From Caldifarciminota bacterium UBA6260 (GTDB lineage: Bacteria > Hydrothermota > 32-111), in the NCBI GenBank assembly GCA_002441125.1, contig DJVI01000024.1, forward strand, positions 1 to 10,809: a stretch of DNA of 10,809 nucleotides, given 5' to 3'. The notes beneath the pieces are model-generated. The model was not told where the DNA came from. It saw only the letters and a program-made list of their open reading frames with translations, and did no database searches. The position numbers were made by a program, and so were the translations under genes. Position 1 is the first letter of the stretch; every line of letters begins with the position of its first letter. Positions 1 through 7,170 of the stretch are shown here, piece after piece.

Positions 1-40
1 TGTTGATAAAACCCGTATTATTTTTTGAAAAATTTAATTA
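1..40 (+). repeat. Left arm of inverted repeat bounding the helicase-nuclease gene
   Basis: Positions 1-25, beginning TGTTGATAAAACCCG, are an exact reverse complement of 4009-4033. The similarity continues imperfectly to about position 40: one extra T, two mismatches, then a shared ATTTAATTA. The stop codon of the minus-strand gene (18-20) and its last few codons lie inside this arm. The outer end starts with TGT, like the termini of several transposon families, although base 1 is the window edge and the repeat may extend further left. No target-site duplication can be checked because the left flank is missing. Confidence 0.85.
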
Positions 41-2540
41 TTTGTTCTATTGTTTTTTCACGATTTCTGTAGAAATCTCGGGAAGTAACACGAACCACTT
101 TCCAACCAGCTCGTTCTAAAATCTGTTGCCTTTCTATATCTTCGCCTCGCAATCTTCCATATTCATCGTAATGGATTGTCCAGCCATCACACTCTACCGC
201 TAAAACTTGTCCCCGGTCATCTGTAACTACTAAATCAATTCTGAATCCACAGGTTCTAAATTGAGGATATACTTTAAGTCCATGTTTTTCAATCTCTGAT
301 TGAACCTCTTTTTCAAATTCGCTATCCCAAGGTTGATATTCAATATCAACCCTTTTTGGATTTTGTACATATTCTAAATAGTCCCTTAAAATTCCACGAG
401 GGAAATCCTGTGGAGGTGAACTTACAAAACAAAATACTTGACAACGAGCTCTACTAAAAGCAACATTAAGTCGTTTATAATCTTCGTCTCGTCGAGTATG
501 AGCAAGAATATGAGGAGATGAATTTGGGGCAAAACGGAAACTATAAAGTATTATATCTCGTTCATCACCCTGAAATCCATCGGCAGTTTCAATAATCAAG
601 TTGAATCTTTGTCGGGTTACTGGTTCAATATAAAATTCACTTCCAGGGTTATATATTAAGTCTTTTATGTATTCAATCTGTTCTCTAAAAATTGACATTA
701 CTCCAAATGTTAAATTTTGATATTTTGGTATATCAATAAGTTCTTTTAATTTTCTTACTACTGCTTCTGCTTCTTTTTTATTCACACATAAAGTTTCATC
801 ATCGTAAGCACCATCAATTACTTCAATATTCAAAATTTTACCTAAAGAATTGCCGAAACTACTTTTTGCCAAAAGTAACCTGTTATTATAAAATTTTTCA
901 TTACAGAAATGAATTATTTCAGGATAGCATCTAAAGTGTTCATTCAAGAAGATATAATTATCAGCAAAATTGGCACAGAGGTCAAATAATGAGTTTGCTT
1001 TACAGTCAAATGACTGTGACCTTGGCAAATTATCTATTCTGTTTTCTCTTATTAATGATTGATTAAATTGGTCATCAACATATTGCATTTCTACATTTGG
1101 TAGTTGCTTATCATCTCCAACTATTACTGCCTTCTTGCTACGATATAAAATTGGAATAGCAGAAGGAATAGCACATTGAGAAGATTCATCTATAATAACA
1201 ACATCAAATAATCCAGCAATTAAAGGAAAAACTCGGGCTACATCGTGAATACTCATAATCCAACATGGGATACAAGAAAGGATTTCTTTAAAGTCAAAAT
1301 TGGGGTCGTTTTTCAATTCTTCAAAAGTAGCATATCTTTTCTTACTTCGCTGTAAAATTTTAGCAAAGTATGCCAAGTCATTACGGATTGAACTTTTACT
1401 GAGTTTTTCCCGTAGATTATATTTAATTGCTGTATCTACCAAATTTCTTATAAATTTGTTTTTGTCATCATTAATCTTCCGGATTTCTTCAGCAATAATT
1501 TCTGTGGAGCGAAACTTTCTATCTACATCTTTAATCAGTTTTTTTAAAATACCACACTCAATTATTTTTTCTAAATTCTCACGAAAGAATTTAAATTTGG
1601 ATTTATCTAACAAAAGTTTATTCCTGGTTTGTATAATTGTTTGTTTGTAACTTTTAATATTTTGTTCAATTTCAAGAACATTTAAGAAAACAGGAAGTAT
1701 TGTAAACAGATATTTTGTCTTCTCAAATACTTTATCAAAGCGAGTATAATCTTTATTTATATAGGACTGAAATAAGTTATATTTTAACTGGTTAAAAGTT
1801 ATCATATCATCTCTAATTTCGTCAGGACAAAAATAAAATTCTTCTTTACATTTAGGACATTTTATTTTGGTTTTACCTTTATTCAATGGTATACGCAATT
1901 TTTGTTTGCAATGTTCATTTGGGCAAGTAATAATATCGTTCGTAACAGAAAGATTAAGTTTATCAATCAGAGATTCTATTTGTTTGCGGATTGTGAGAAC
2001 TCTTATAGCAGAAAAAACTTTACCCATTTTGGATAATATTTCATTTTTATTTTCAGGAGTGCAATTATTTATGTTGAGCCATATACCAAAATTTCTATTC
2101 AATTTAGGACGAAGTTTCTCACGAATAATGGAAGATTTGGGCTTTCTCCAAAGAATGTTAATAATTCTTCCTAAAAAATATTTGTTACCCTCATTTATAA
2201 AGGATAAATAGGAAATATATTGTTCGGTCTTTTTTTTAATTTTATTTATTTCAAGGTGTAAGTTTTGTAAGTTATTACTAGCCAAAAATTGAAAACAAGG
2301 AAGTATTTTAATTAAGTCATTTACTTCTTCAGGCGAAATAAAAGATATTTCTTGTTCAAACTTAGATTTTAATTCATCTAAATCTCCTAAGAATTGCGCT
2401 ATTTCAGACAAGGACTTAGGAACATTTTCTGAACTCAGTAATTTTTCAAGTAAGAAGTAATCGGATACAATCTTTTCTAATTCATTAAGCCAATTGTATA
2501 AATTATTTTTTGCAGATGATTGCTCGCGAAGGCAATAAAA
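18..2540 (-). pseudogene. Superfamily 1 helicase-nuclease, C-terminal part with zinc ribbon and Vsr/DUF559-like nuclease domain
   Basis: The frame is open from 2540 to the TAA at 18-20. The first possible start is a TTG at 2411 without a ribosome site, so this is best read as the continuation of the upstream gene (joined product about 1,320 residues). Numbering from that TTG: a zinc ribbon with C163, C168, C185 and C188 in a long insertion; motif II DESSQC (408-413); motif III VGDDKQLP (431-438); motif IV region LNEHFR (489-494); motif V ETADGFQGDE (608-617); motif VI RLNVAFSRAR (647-656). The C-terminal domain (about 697-797) has FRID (723-726), AVECDG (738-743) and a downstream RxxxLxxxGWxVxRV pattern, typical of the Vsr/DUF559 branch of PD-(D/E)XK nucleases. 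All helicase motifs and likely metal ligands (D726, E740, D742) are intact, so decay is recent or absent. The architecture recalls defence helicases with a Vsr domain (Hhe-like). Confidence 0.82.
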
Positions 2541-3982
2541 TCATTACCTTCAAATATATCAAACGATTTTAATTTCTCATAACGAGAGTATAACTCTCCA
2601 ATTGTAATATTCAATTCGTCTATTTTATCAGATTCAAATTTTTGTGCCTGTTTAAATTCTTTATGTAACTTAGAAAGTTTCTCATCGGCACTTTCAAGCA
2701 ATCCTTTAAGGTGGGCCATATCATCTTCTAATTGTTTTGAATTATATTGTAAAATTTCGTTTAGCAATTCATTAATGACTTCTTTGATTTTCTTTTTTGA
2801 TTCTTTGTCATCTTTTAGCAATTGCATATATAAATATTTTATTTTCAATCTATTTAACATTTCTGACACAACTTCAAGTGCTTTATTTTTTTGGCTTGTA
2901 ACTAATACAGTATGACCATTGGCTACCAGATGACACACGAGGTTGGCTATTGTCTGTGATTTTCCTGTCCCGGGTGGTCCTTGGACATGAATAAGTTGAT
3001 TGTTTTCCAATTCTTTAATAACTTTAATTTGTGCAGGATTTGCAGCAAAGGGTGTTAAAAGAATTTCCCATGAAGTTTTACTATGGCCATAATTATTGTT
3101 ACCCTCGCTATTTCTTTCAGTAAATCTTTTTAGAACTGAGGAACTAATATCAAGATTTTCTAGCTCTAAAAGTGCTCGCAAATCGTTAATAAGATACACA
3201 TTGTCTTTTTTAGCTAGGGCTATACCACCAGAATTATAAATACTAAATTTACCAAGTTCTAAATCATTTGTTGACAATGAATAATCTGTTGTATCTATTG
3301 GATCACATCTTATTGCTGGATGCAAATCAGCAATTTTTCTTAAAACCTGATTTACGCTTTCTAAATCTAATGGTAATTCAGAGCATTTTATTCCTCCTGT
3401 TCGGCTCATTAACGCACTTTCTTTTTCAGGATAAAGATCTACTAATGCAAATAGGTTCAGTCGTAGTTCATCACTTGCCAAACTTATAGCAAATGCTCCT
3501 TTATTCTCGTCATATTTTAATTCTGCAGGAGTAGTGAAAAGTGGAGCAAATACTTGTTTCCCATCATTTGTCTTTCCTACAATAAACAGATAGCAGTATA
3601 TAATCTCAAGTTCGTATGGATTATTAGTATAATTATCATAAATACGGCGGATTTTCTCAAAAATCTCGTTTTCCCCAGACAAAGGAAGTTCTGATTGTGT
3701 TTTTTTTGAGACATAAATTTCGTCGTCTTCACCAAATAATAAAGTCTCTCGTCCTGTAATACCTGAGATATCAACAAAATATTTTGCTTCATCACGAATA
3801 TTTAGGAATAAATGTTGTCCATGGCGCTGATGTTTCAAAATTTCATAACAATATTTAATTAAATTTTTATAATTTTCACTAATTTCTATATTCATATTAG
3901 TTTTGTTCAATCTAGAATTATTTTTCTTTCTTTTATTTTTAGAATTGGCCTTTTGTAGTTTCTGTAATACCTTTTTTTTCAT
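2477..3982 (-). pseudogene. Superfamily 1 helicase-nuclease, N-terminal part (reading frame broken near 2500)
   Basis: This is the N-terminal 501 residues of a large Upf1/Dna2-like ATPase that continues in another frame at 2540-18. The basic first 30 residues are followed by an N-terminal domain I cannot name (about 40-300). Then come a Q-motif-like segment (PFAANPAQ, 311-318), Walker A GPPGTGKSQT (335-344) and motif Ia around TVLVTSQ (358-364). A charged, probably coiled-coil region starts near 385. The frame stops at TAG (2477-2479), far short of motifs II-VI, so alone it could not be an active helicase. The ATG at 3980-3982 gives the longest frame. An inner ATG at codon 30 is possible, and neither has a clear ribosome site, unlike most genes here. 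Expected role: ATP-dependent translocation on nucleic acid, probably in phage defence (inference). The break could be a true mutation, a sequencing error or a recoding site. Confidence 0.8.
2506..2511 (-). other. Likely frameshift position: A6 run on the coding strand
   Basis: The two frames of the helicase gene overlap only at 2477-2540. Inside this overlap is a run of six A on the coding strand, read as CAA AAA ATA. One extra A, or a -1 slip on the AAA codon, joins HLQK to NNLYNWLNELEK and gives one uninterrupted protein. Other indel positions inside the overlap would also work. The run is short for transcriptional slippage, though slippage cannot be excluded. Confidence 0.55.
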
Positions 3983-3994
3983 AACATATTCTAT

Positions 3995-4033
3995 TAATTA
4001 AATTATACAAAAATAATACGGGTTTTATCAACA
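3995..4033 (-). repeat. Right arm of inverted repeat bounding the helicase-nuclease gene
   Basis: This is the mirror copy of the left arm: 25 bp perfect at 4009-4033, then imperfect to about 3995. It contains the -35 box and spacer of the gene's promoter. The two arms diverge mainly over the -10 hexamer, so this copy has TATAAT and the left copy does not. The arm ends with ACA at 4033, matching the TGT at the other end. The two arms enclose one gene and little else. Confidence 0.85.
4002..4031 (-). promoter_or_regulatory. Promoter of the helicase-nuclease gene
   Basis: On the minus strand TTGATA (4031-4026) is followed after 18 bp by TATAAT (4007-4002). Transcription would begin about 13 nt before the ATG at 3982, leaving a very short leader with no Shine-Dalgarno sequence. 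The -35 box lies inside the inverted repeat. The 18-bp spacer differs from the 16 bp of most promoters in this window. Confidence 0.6.
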
Positions 4034-4054
4034 AGATAACCTTTTGATAAAAAA

Positions 4055-4078
4055 GCAAAAGCGGATATGTGCTTTTGC
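4055..4078. repeat. Perfect 8-bp stem-loop beside the inverted repeat
   Basis: GCAAAAGC (4055-4062) pairs exactly with GCTTTTGC (4071-4078) across an 8-nt loop. It lies 22 bp outside the right end of the helicase cassette and is followed by further short stems. It has no T-tract, so it is not a simple terminator. It could be structural DNA at an insertion site or part of a small RNA; neither can be decided from sequence. Confidence 0.5.
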
Positions 4079-4564
4079 GATTGTGTGCGGTGAAGCGACA
4101 AAGCAAGGTGCAAAGTCCGACGAACTTTGTCAAGTTTTTGCTCTCTCCAAAAAATATCTCTTCTCAAATTTCTAATCTTGATTTCATGTATTTAAGTTTG
4201 TATAATTATTTTTGGCAAAAGTTCTAACATAGTTTGAAAGACACCGCCATAAATAGATTTTTCTTTATTTCAAATTATCTGTGTTTTTCTCTGAATTAAC
4301 TCTTTGTTATAAAATTAATATTTGTTCCCACAATAATAATTTTTAAAGCGATTAAACCAATAAGAGTTAATCATTTTTGTAACTTTAGTTGTTATTTCAA
4401 AATATCTCCTTTTGAATAATAAGATTAGTTTTTTTCTAATTTTTTTCTCTATAATTTAAAATGATATCATTTGTCCCAATTAATAAAAAAACTTTCTTGT
4501 TTTCAGTTAAACTAATAGGATGAATTGATAGAAATGTTTTATAATCAATAAAATTATATAAATA

Positions 4565-4592
4565 TTGACAAATTAAAGGAAATATTTATAAT
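4565..4592 (+). promoter_or_regulatory. Promoter of the 4614 gene
   Basis: A consensus TTGACA (4565-4570) is followed by a 16-bp spacer and a consensus TATAAT (4587-4592). The predicted start near 4600 lies just upstream of a strong ribosome site AAAGGAGG (4602-4609), giving a leader of about 14 nt. Confidence 0.75.
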
Positions 4593-4613
4593 AACAAAAT
4601 CAAAGGAGGTTGT

Positions 4614-4934
4614 ATGTTAAAAAAAATTTTTTGTTTAATCATGACAGTAATATTTATTTTTTCGTTAAGTTTTTCACAAGAGCTAAATGTTAAAAAAGAA
4701 ACTCTTGACAGTTCTAAGAATAATGAAGAAATTAAAACTGAAATCACTACTGAAGTAGAAAAAGCACTTTTAGAATCACAAAAAGATGTTGATAAAAATG
4801 AAAGTGCTTTAAAATGGATATTTATTAGTTCTATGATATCTTGTTTACTTGGAACAAGTAGTTCATTTTTATTATTCTTAATGTTTTATCCTGTAACTAT
4901 TACACATATAAAATTAGTATGTTTTCTGAATTAG
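4614..4934 (+). CDS. Small exported/membrane protein, N-terminal part; probably frameshifted into the next frame
   Basis: I do not recognise a family. The 106 residues begin with a basic, hydrophobic signal sequence (about 1-22, SLSFSQ before a likely cleavage site). A charged, helix-prone segment rich in Lys and Glu follows (25-63), then a hydrophobic membrane stretch (about 68-92). The start is secure: consensus promoter, AAAGGAGG and ATG are ideally spaced. The last residues after the membrane segment run to a TAG at 4932 that overlaps the next frame by 16 nt. One extra T in the run at 4922-4925 would fuse the two frames into a protein of about 208 residues with two membrane segments. I favour one broken gene over two overlapping ones, because the second frame has no ribosome site. 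Confidence 0.65.
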   Translation: MLKKIFCLIMTVIFIFSLSFSQELNVKKETLDSSKNNEEIKTEITTEVEKALLESQKDVDKNESALKWIFISSMISCLLGTSSSFLLFLMFYPVTITHIKLVCFLN

Positions 4935-5239
4935 CCTTTGACAAATCGAAAACTGAAAAAGATTATGCTATGTATGGTTTAGGTTTAAATGAAAATGAAA
5001 GAGAATTAAAAAAAAAGCAATATGAAAATTATCAACAGATTTTAAATATGGGAACTGAAACTGTTTTTTTAACAAAAGATGGAACTCGAACAGTTTTTAT
5101 AAGAAATAAAACTGTTAATAACATGTTTAAAACAAGAGATTTTACTGCTTTAATTTGTTTAAGTGGAACATGCTTAGGACTTACCGGTTTGTTTGTTTTA
5201 ATAGGATTTATGTTCATTTTAAGTCTATTTAACAGTTAA
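4919..5239 (+). CDS. Small membrane protein, probable C-terminal part of the 4614 gene
   Basis: This 106-residue frame has no recognised family. A charged, hydrophilic N-terminal part (about 5-70), with a Lys/Glu/Tyr/Gln-rich helix-like stretch near 25-42, is followed by one strong C-terminal hydrophobic helix (about 76-103). The ATG at 4919 overlaps the end of the preceding frame, and no Shine-Dalgarno sequence precedes it. Expression would therefore need translational coupling or a frameshift. The frame is open back to 4862 without another good start. Joined to the preceding frame, the hydrophilic segment would be a loop between two membrane helices. The very AT-rich stretch after its TAA has no hairpin terminator that I can see. 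Confidence 0.55.
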   Translation: MFSELAFDKSKTEKDYAMYGLGLNENERELKKKQYENYQQILNMGTETVFLTKDGTRTVFIRNKTVNNMFKTRDFTALICLSGTCLGLTGLFVLIGFMFILSLFNS

Positions 5240-5267
5240 ATAGGTTATACAATTTTTCAATTTTTTG

Positions 5268-5296
5268 TTGACTTTTTTGTTTTTGTTTTTTAAAAT
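5268..5296 (+). promoter_or_regulatory. Promoter of the MFS transporter gene
   Basis: TTGACT (5268-5273) is followed by a 17-bp T-rich spacer and TAAAAT (5291-5296); reading the -10 as TTAAAA from 5290 gives 16 bp. A leader of about 15 nt would start close to the ribosome site AAAAGGAG (5305-5312). The composition is T-rich, so this is weaker evidence than the other promoters. Confidence 0.5.
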
Positions 5297-5317
5297 CTTT
5301 TTTTAAAAGGAGTAAAG

Positions 5318-6541
5318 ATGAAATTAAAAGAGTTGTTAAAAAATAATGATGTAAAAAGAGCATACATAATCATTCTGCTTTTTGGAATTGTTAGTTTGTT
5401 TGGTGATATCATATATGAAGGTGCAAGGGGAGTAAATGGACCATACCTTAAAATTTTAGGATCAAATGCTTTTATCTTGGGTCTTATAATAGGTATTAGT
5501 GAGTTTGTTGGATATGGTTTAAGATTCTTTTCAGGTTATCTTTCAGATAAAACAAAAGCACATTGGATATTTCTTTTTGTAGGTTATTCTTTATTGATTT
5601 CTATACCTTTACTTTCTCTCACAGGTGTATGGCAATTTGCTGCTCTTTTAATAGTTATCGAAAGGTTAGGTAAAGGGCTTAGAAGTCCAGCGAGGGATAC
5701 TCTCGTTTCTTTTGCTACAAAAAAAGTTGGAACTGGAATAGGTTTTGGAATATCTGAATTCTTTGACCAGATTGGAGCCACAGCCGGTCCTTTGATCTTT
5801 TCATTATTCTTTATTTCAAAAGGGGCTGGAGAGAGGAGTTTAACTGACTACCAAAATGCATACAGAATAATGTTTATACCTTACATTTTACTTATAGCTG
5901 TAATAATAACAGTATATTTTATTTACAAAGGTAACAAATTTGAAACAACAACTAAAAAAATTGAAAATGAAGGTTTATCAAAATTGTTCTGGATATACTC
6001 TTTATTTACATTTACAACAACATTTGGTTTTGTTAATTTCGCATTGATCGGATACCATATGAAGGATACGAAAATAGTTTCAGATAATTTAATTCCTTTT
6101 TTTTATGCTGTAGCGATGCTAATTGATGCTTTCTTTGCTATAATAATAGGTAAATTATATGATAACTACAAAGAGAACTCTAAAAAAGATGATGCTGGGT
6201 TAAACCTTCTTGTTGTTATCCCAATATTAACATCTTTCATAATTCCTCTCGCATTCTCTTTAAACTATTACTTGGTTTTGGTGGCTGTTATTTTATGGGG
6301 AATCGTAATGGGTGCTCATGAAACTATAATGAAAGCAGCAATTGCTGATATAACATCAATAAAAAAGAGGGGAACAGGTTATGGGATTTTCAATCTCATC
6401 TATGGTTTATCATTCTTTCTCGGTAGTAGTTTTGTAGGATTTTTATACGATTTTTCAAAAGGTATACTTATAACATTTTTGATAATATCACAAATAATTT
6501 CAATATATCTATTCCTGCTTTTAAAAAAGAATCTTTCTTAA
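5318..6541 (+). CDS. Major facilitator superfamily transporter
   Basis: This 407-residue integral membrane protein has about twelve hydrophobic segments in two halves, separated by a basic/acidic loop near 203-222 (YKGNKF...KKIENEG), the normal MFS length and layout. The loop between helices 2 and 3 carries a motif-A-like SGYLSDKTK (72-80). The conserved ERLGKGLRSPARD (115-127) is typical of a group of poorly characterised prokaryotic MFS proteins. The second half repeats the pattern with GKLYD (278-282) and RGTGYGIFNLIYG (351-363). It would move a small solute across the inner membrane using an ion gradient; the substrate cannot be predicted. AAAAGGAG six bases before the ATG supports the start. 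It is apparently monocistronic, ending 9 bp before the tRNA promoter. Confidence 0.9.
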   Translation: MKLKELLKNNDVKRAYIIILLFGIVSLFGDIIYEGARGVNGPYLKILGSNAFILGLIIGISEFVGYGLRFFSGYLSDKTKAHWIFLFVGYSLLISIPLLSLTGVWQFAALLIVIERLGKGLRSPARDTLVSFATKKVGTGIGFGISEFFDQIGATAGPLIFSLFFISKGAGERSLTDYQNAYRIMFIPYILLIAVIITVYFIYKGNKFETTTKKIENEGLSKLFWIYSLFTFTTTFGFVNFALIGYHMKDTKIVSDNLIPFFYAVAMLIDAFFAIIIGKLYDNYKENSKKDDAGLNLLVVIPILTSFIIPLAFSLNYYLVLVAVILWGIVMGAHETIMKAAIADITSIKKRGTGYGIFNLIYGLSFFLGSSFVGFLYDFSKGILITFLIISQIISIYLFLLLKKNLS

Positions 6542-6550
6542 AATAGATTA

Positions 6551-6578
6551 TTGACAGGGAAACTAATTTTAATATAAT
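6551..6578 (+). promoter_or_regulatory. Promoter of tRNA-Ser
   Basis: Consensus TTGACA (6551-6556), a 16-bp spacer and consensus TATAAT (6573-6578) lie 9 bp upstream of the mature tRNA 5' end. The predicted start is only a few bases before the tRNA, so the 5' leader is very short. Confidence 0.8.
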
Positions 6579-6587
6579 GAAGCAAAC

Positions 6588-6671
6588 GGAGGATTAGTCT
6601 AATTGGTAAGGCAGCGGATTTGAAATCCGCCGGGTGATGAGCCCTTGGGGGTTCGAGTCCCTCATCCTCCG
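6588..6671 (+). tRNA. tRNA-Ser(UGA)
   Basis: The cloverleaf folds fully: a 7-bp acceptor stem (GGAGGAT 6588-6594 with ATCCTCC 6664-6670) and discriminator G at 6671. The D-arm contains the conserved GG. The anticodon stem is GCGGA/TCCGC with loop TTTGAAA and anticodon TGA at 6621-6623. The T-loop TTCGAGT (6652-6658) sits on a 5-bp stem with one G-U pair. The 16-nt variable arm (6631-6646) is the class II type expected for serine. CCA is not encoded and must be added. It decodes UCA and, with a modified wobble U, other UCN codons. A dedicated consensus promoter lies directly upstream. Confidence 0.97.
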
Positions 6672-6686
6672 TATTAAAAATAACTG

Positions 6687-6714
6687 TTGACAAAAAAAAA
6701 TTTTAGTGTAAGAT
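6687..6714 (+). promoter_or_regulatory. Promoter of the RNA-binding protein gene
   Basis: TTGACA (6687-6692) is separated by 16 bp from TAAGAT (6709-6714). Transcription would start near 6721, about 160 nt before the ATG, giving a far longer leader than any other gene in the window. Confidence 0.65.
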
Positions 6715-6720
6715 TATTTT

Positions 6721-6882
6721 AAATGAAAAGTTTTAGTAGTAAAAAAAGTTCGGAAGTGTTTGATGTTTCAAAAAGTTTTTAAGGGAAGGAATATTTCCAA
6801 TTAAAATATATTCTCAGATGAAAATGAAATTAGGCGATTTTCCATATATAAAAATCAATTTAAAAAAGAAAAAGGAGAACAA
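6721..6882 (+). promoter_or_regulatory. Long 5' leader of the RRM gene, with a segment complementary to the 3' UTR
   Basis: The leader is about 160 nt and AU-rich. A small hairpin TTTGA/TCAAA is possible at 6759-6772. ATTAGGCGATTTTCC (6829-6843) is the reverse complement of 7176-7191, allowing one bulged A. The ribosome site AAAGGAGA (6871-6878) follows 27 nt later. Long leaders of this kind are known on cold-shock and cold-induced RNA-binding protein mRNAs; applying that here is inference. Confidence 0.5.
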
Positions 6883-7170
6883 ATGAAGATTTACGTAGGT
6901 AATCTGTCTTTCTCATTGACAGAGGAAGAACTCAAAAAAGAATTTGAAGTATTTGGTGAAGTTAATTCAGTCACAGTTATCAGGGACAGAGAAACAAACA
7001 GATCAAAAGGATTTGGTTTTGTTGAGATGGCTGATGACAATGCACAGAAAGCAATCAACGAATTGAACGGAAAAGAGGTAGCAGGAAGAAAATTGGTAGT
7101 TAATCAAGCAAAACCAAGAGAGGAAGGATTTAGAAGACCAAGAGGAAATAGTTTCAGAAGAGGTAGATAA
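6883..7170 (+). CDS. RRM-domain RNA-binding protein
   Basis: This 95-residue protein is one RNA recognition motif plus a short basic tail. RNP2 is IYVGNL (3-8) and RNP1 is KGFGFVEM (42-49), both with the aromatic residues that stack on RNA bases. The helix-rich parts ELKKEFEVFGEV (16-27) and the AxxAINELNG-type helix (54-63) match the RRM consensus. The tail from about 78 is rich in Arg and Gly (FRRPRG, FRRGR), like the small RNA-binding proteins of cyanobacteria and other bacteria, which bind mRNA and are often cold-induced. AAAGGAGA lies four bases before the ATG. Apparently monocistronic, with its own promoter, a long leader and a 3' hairpin. Autoregulation through the leader is plausible but not shown. 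Confidence 0.95.
   Translation: MKIYVGNLSFSLTEEELKKEFEVFGEVNSVTVIRDRETNRSKGFGFVEMADDNAQKAINELNGKEVAGRKLVVNQAKPREEGFRRPRGNSFRRGR

Larger units (their letters stand above)
4034..4613. other. 580-bp stretch without an intact gene
   Basis: No convincing gene is present. The first hundred bases (4021-4131) are less AT-rich and contain several short hairpins: TTATC/GATAA around 4025-4039, an 8-bp stem GCAAAAGC/GCTTTTGC (4055-4062 with 4071-4078), and competing stems GACAAAG/CTTTGTC (4097-4103 with 4125-4131) and CAAAGT/ACTTTG (4111-4116 with 4124-4129). From about 4140 to 4560 the DNA is very AT-rich. On the minus strand it holds short open stretches and an isolated AAAAGGAG (4413-4406) that may be remains of lost genes. 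The promoter of the next gene occupies 4565-4592. Confidence 0.6.

Noticed and set aside
1300..2211. Plus-strand open frames at 1300-1650 and 1867-2211
   Set aside because: They lie wholly inside the helicase coding region on the other strand, which has clear motifs there; no start signals.
18..2411. Independent gene starting at the TTG at 2411
   Set aside because: No ribosome site, and the frame is open and protein-like for more than 30 codons upstream; it is better read as the continuation of the frameshifted gene.
1..4033. The inverted repeat as an integron attC pair or CRISPR repeats
   Set aside because: The arms are inverted, not direct, lack the attC core triplet patterns, and there are only two copies 4 kb apart.
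3939..4133. Minus-strand 64-codon frame across the right repeat
   Set aside because: No ribosome site, overlaps the helicase start and promoter, and the product has no protein-like pattern.
4111..4140. CAAAGT/ACTTTG hairpin followed by TTTTT as a terminator
   Set aside because: The stem is weak, the T run is interrupted, and no gene reads into it on the plus strand.
6588..6671. tRNA-Ser as an integration site
   Set aside because: I found no repeated tRNA 3' end nearby and no integrase gene.
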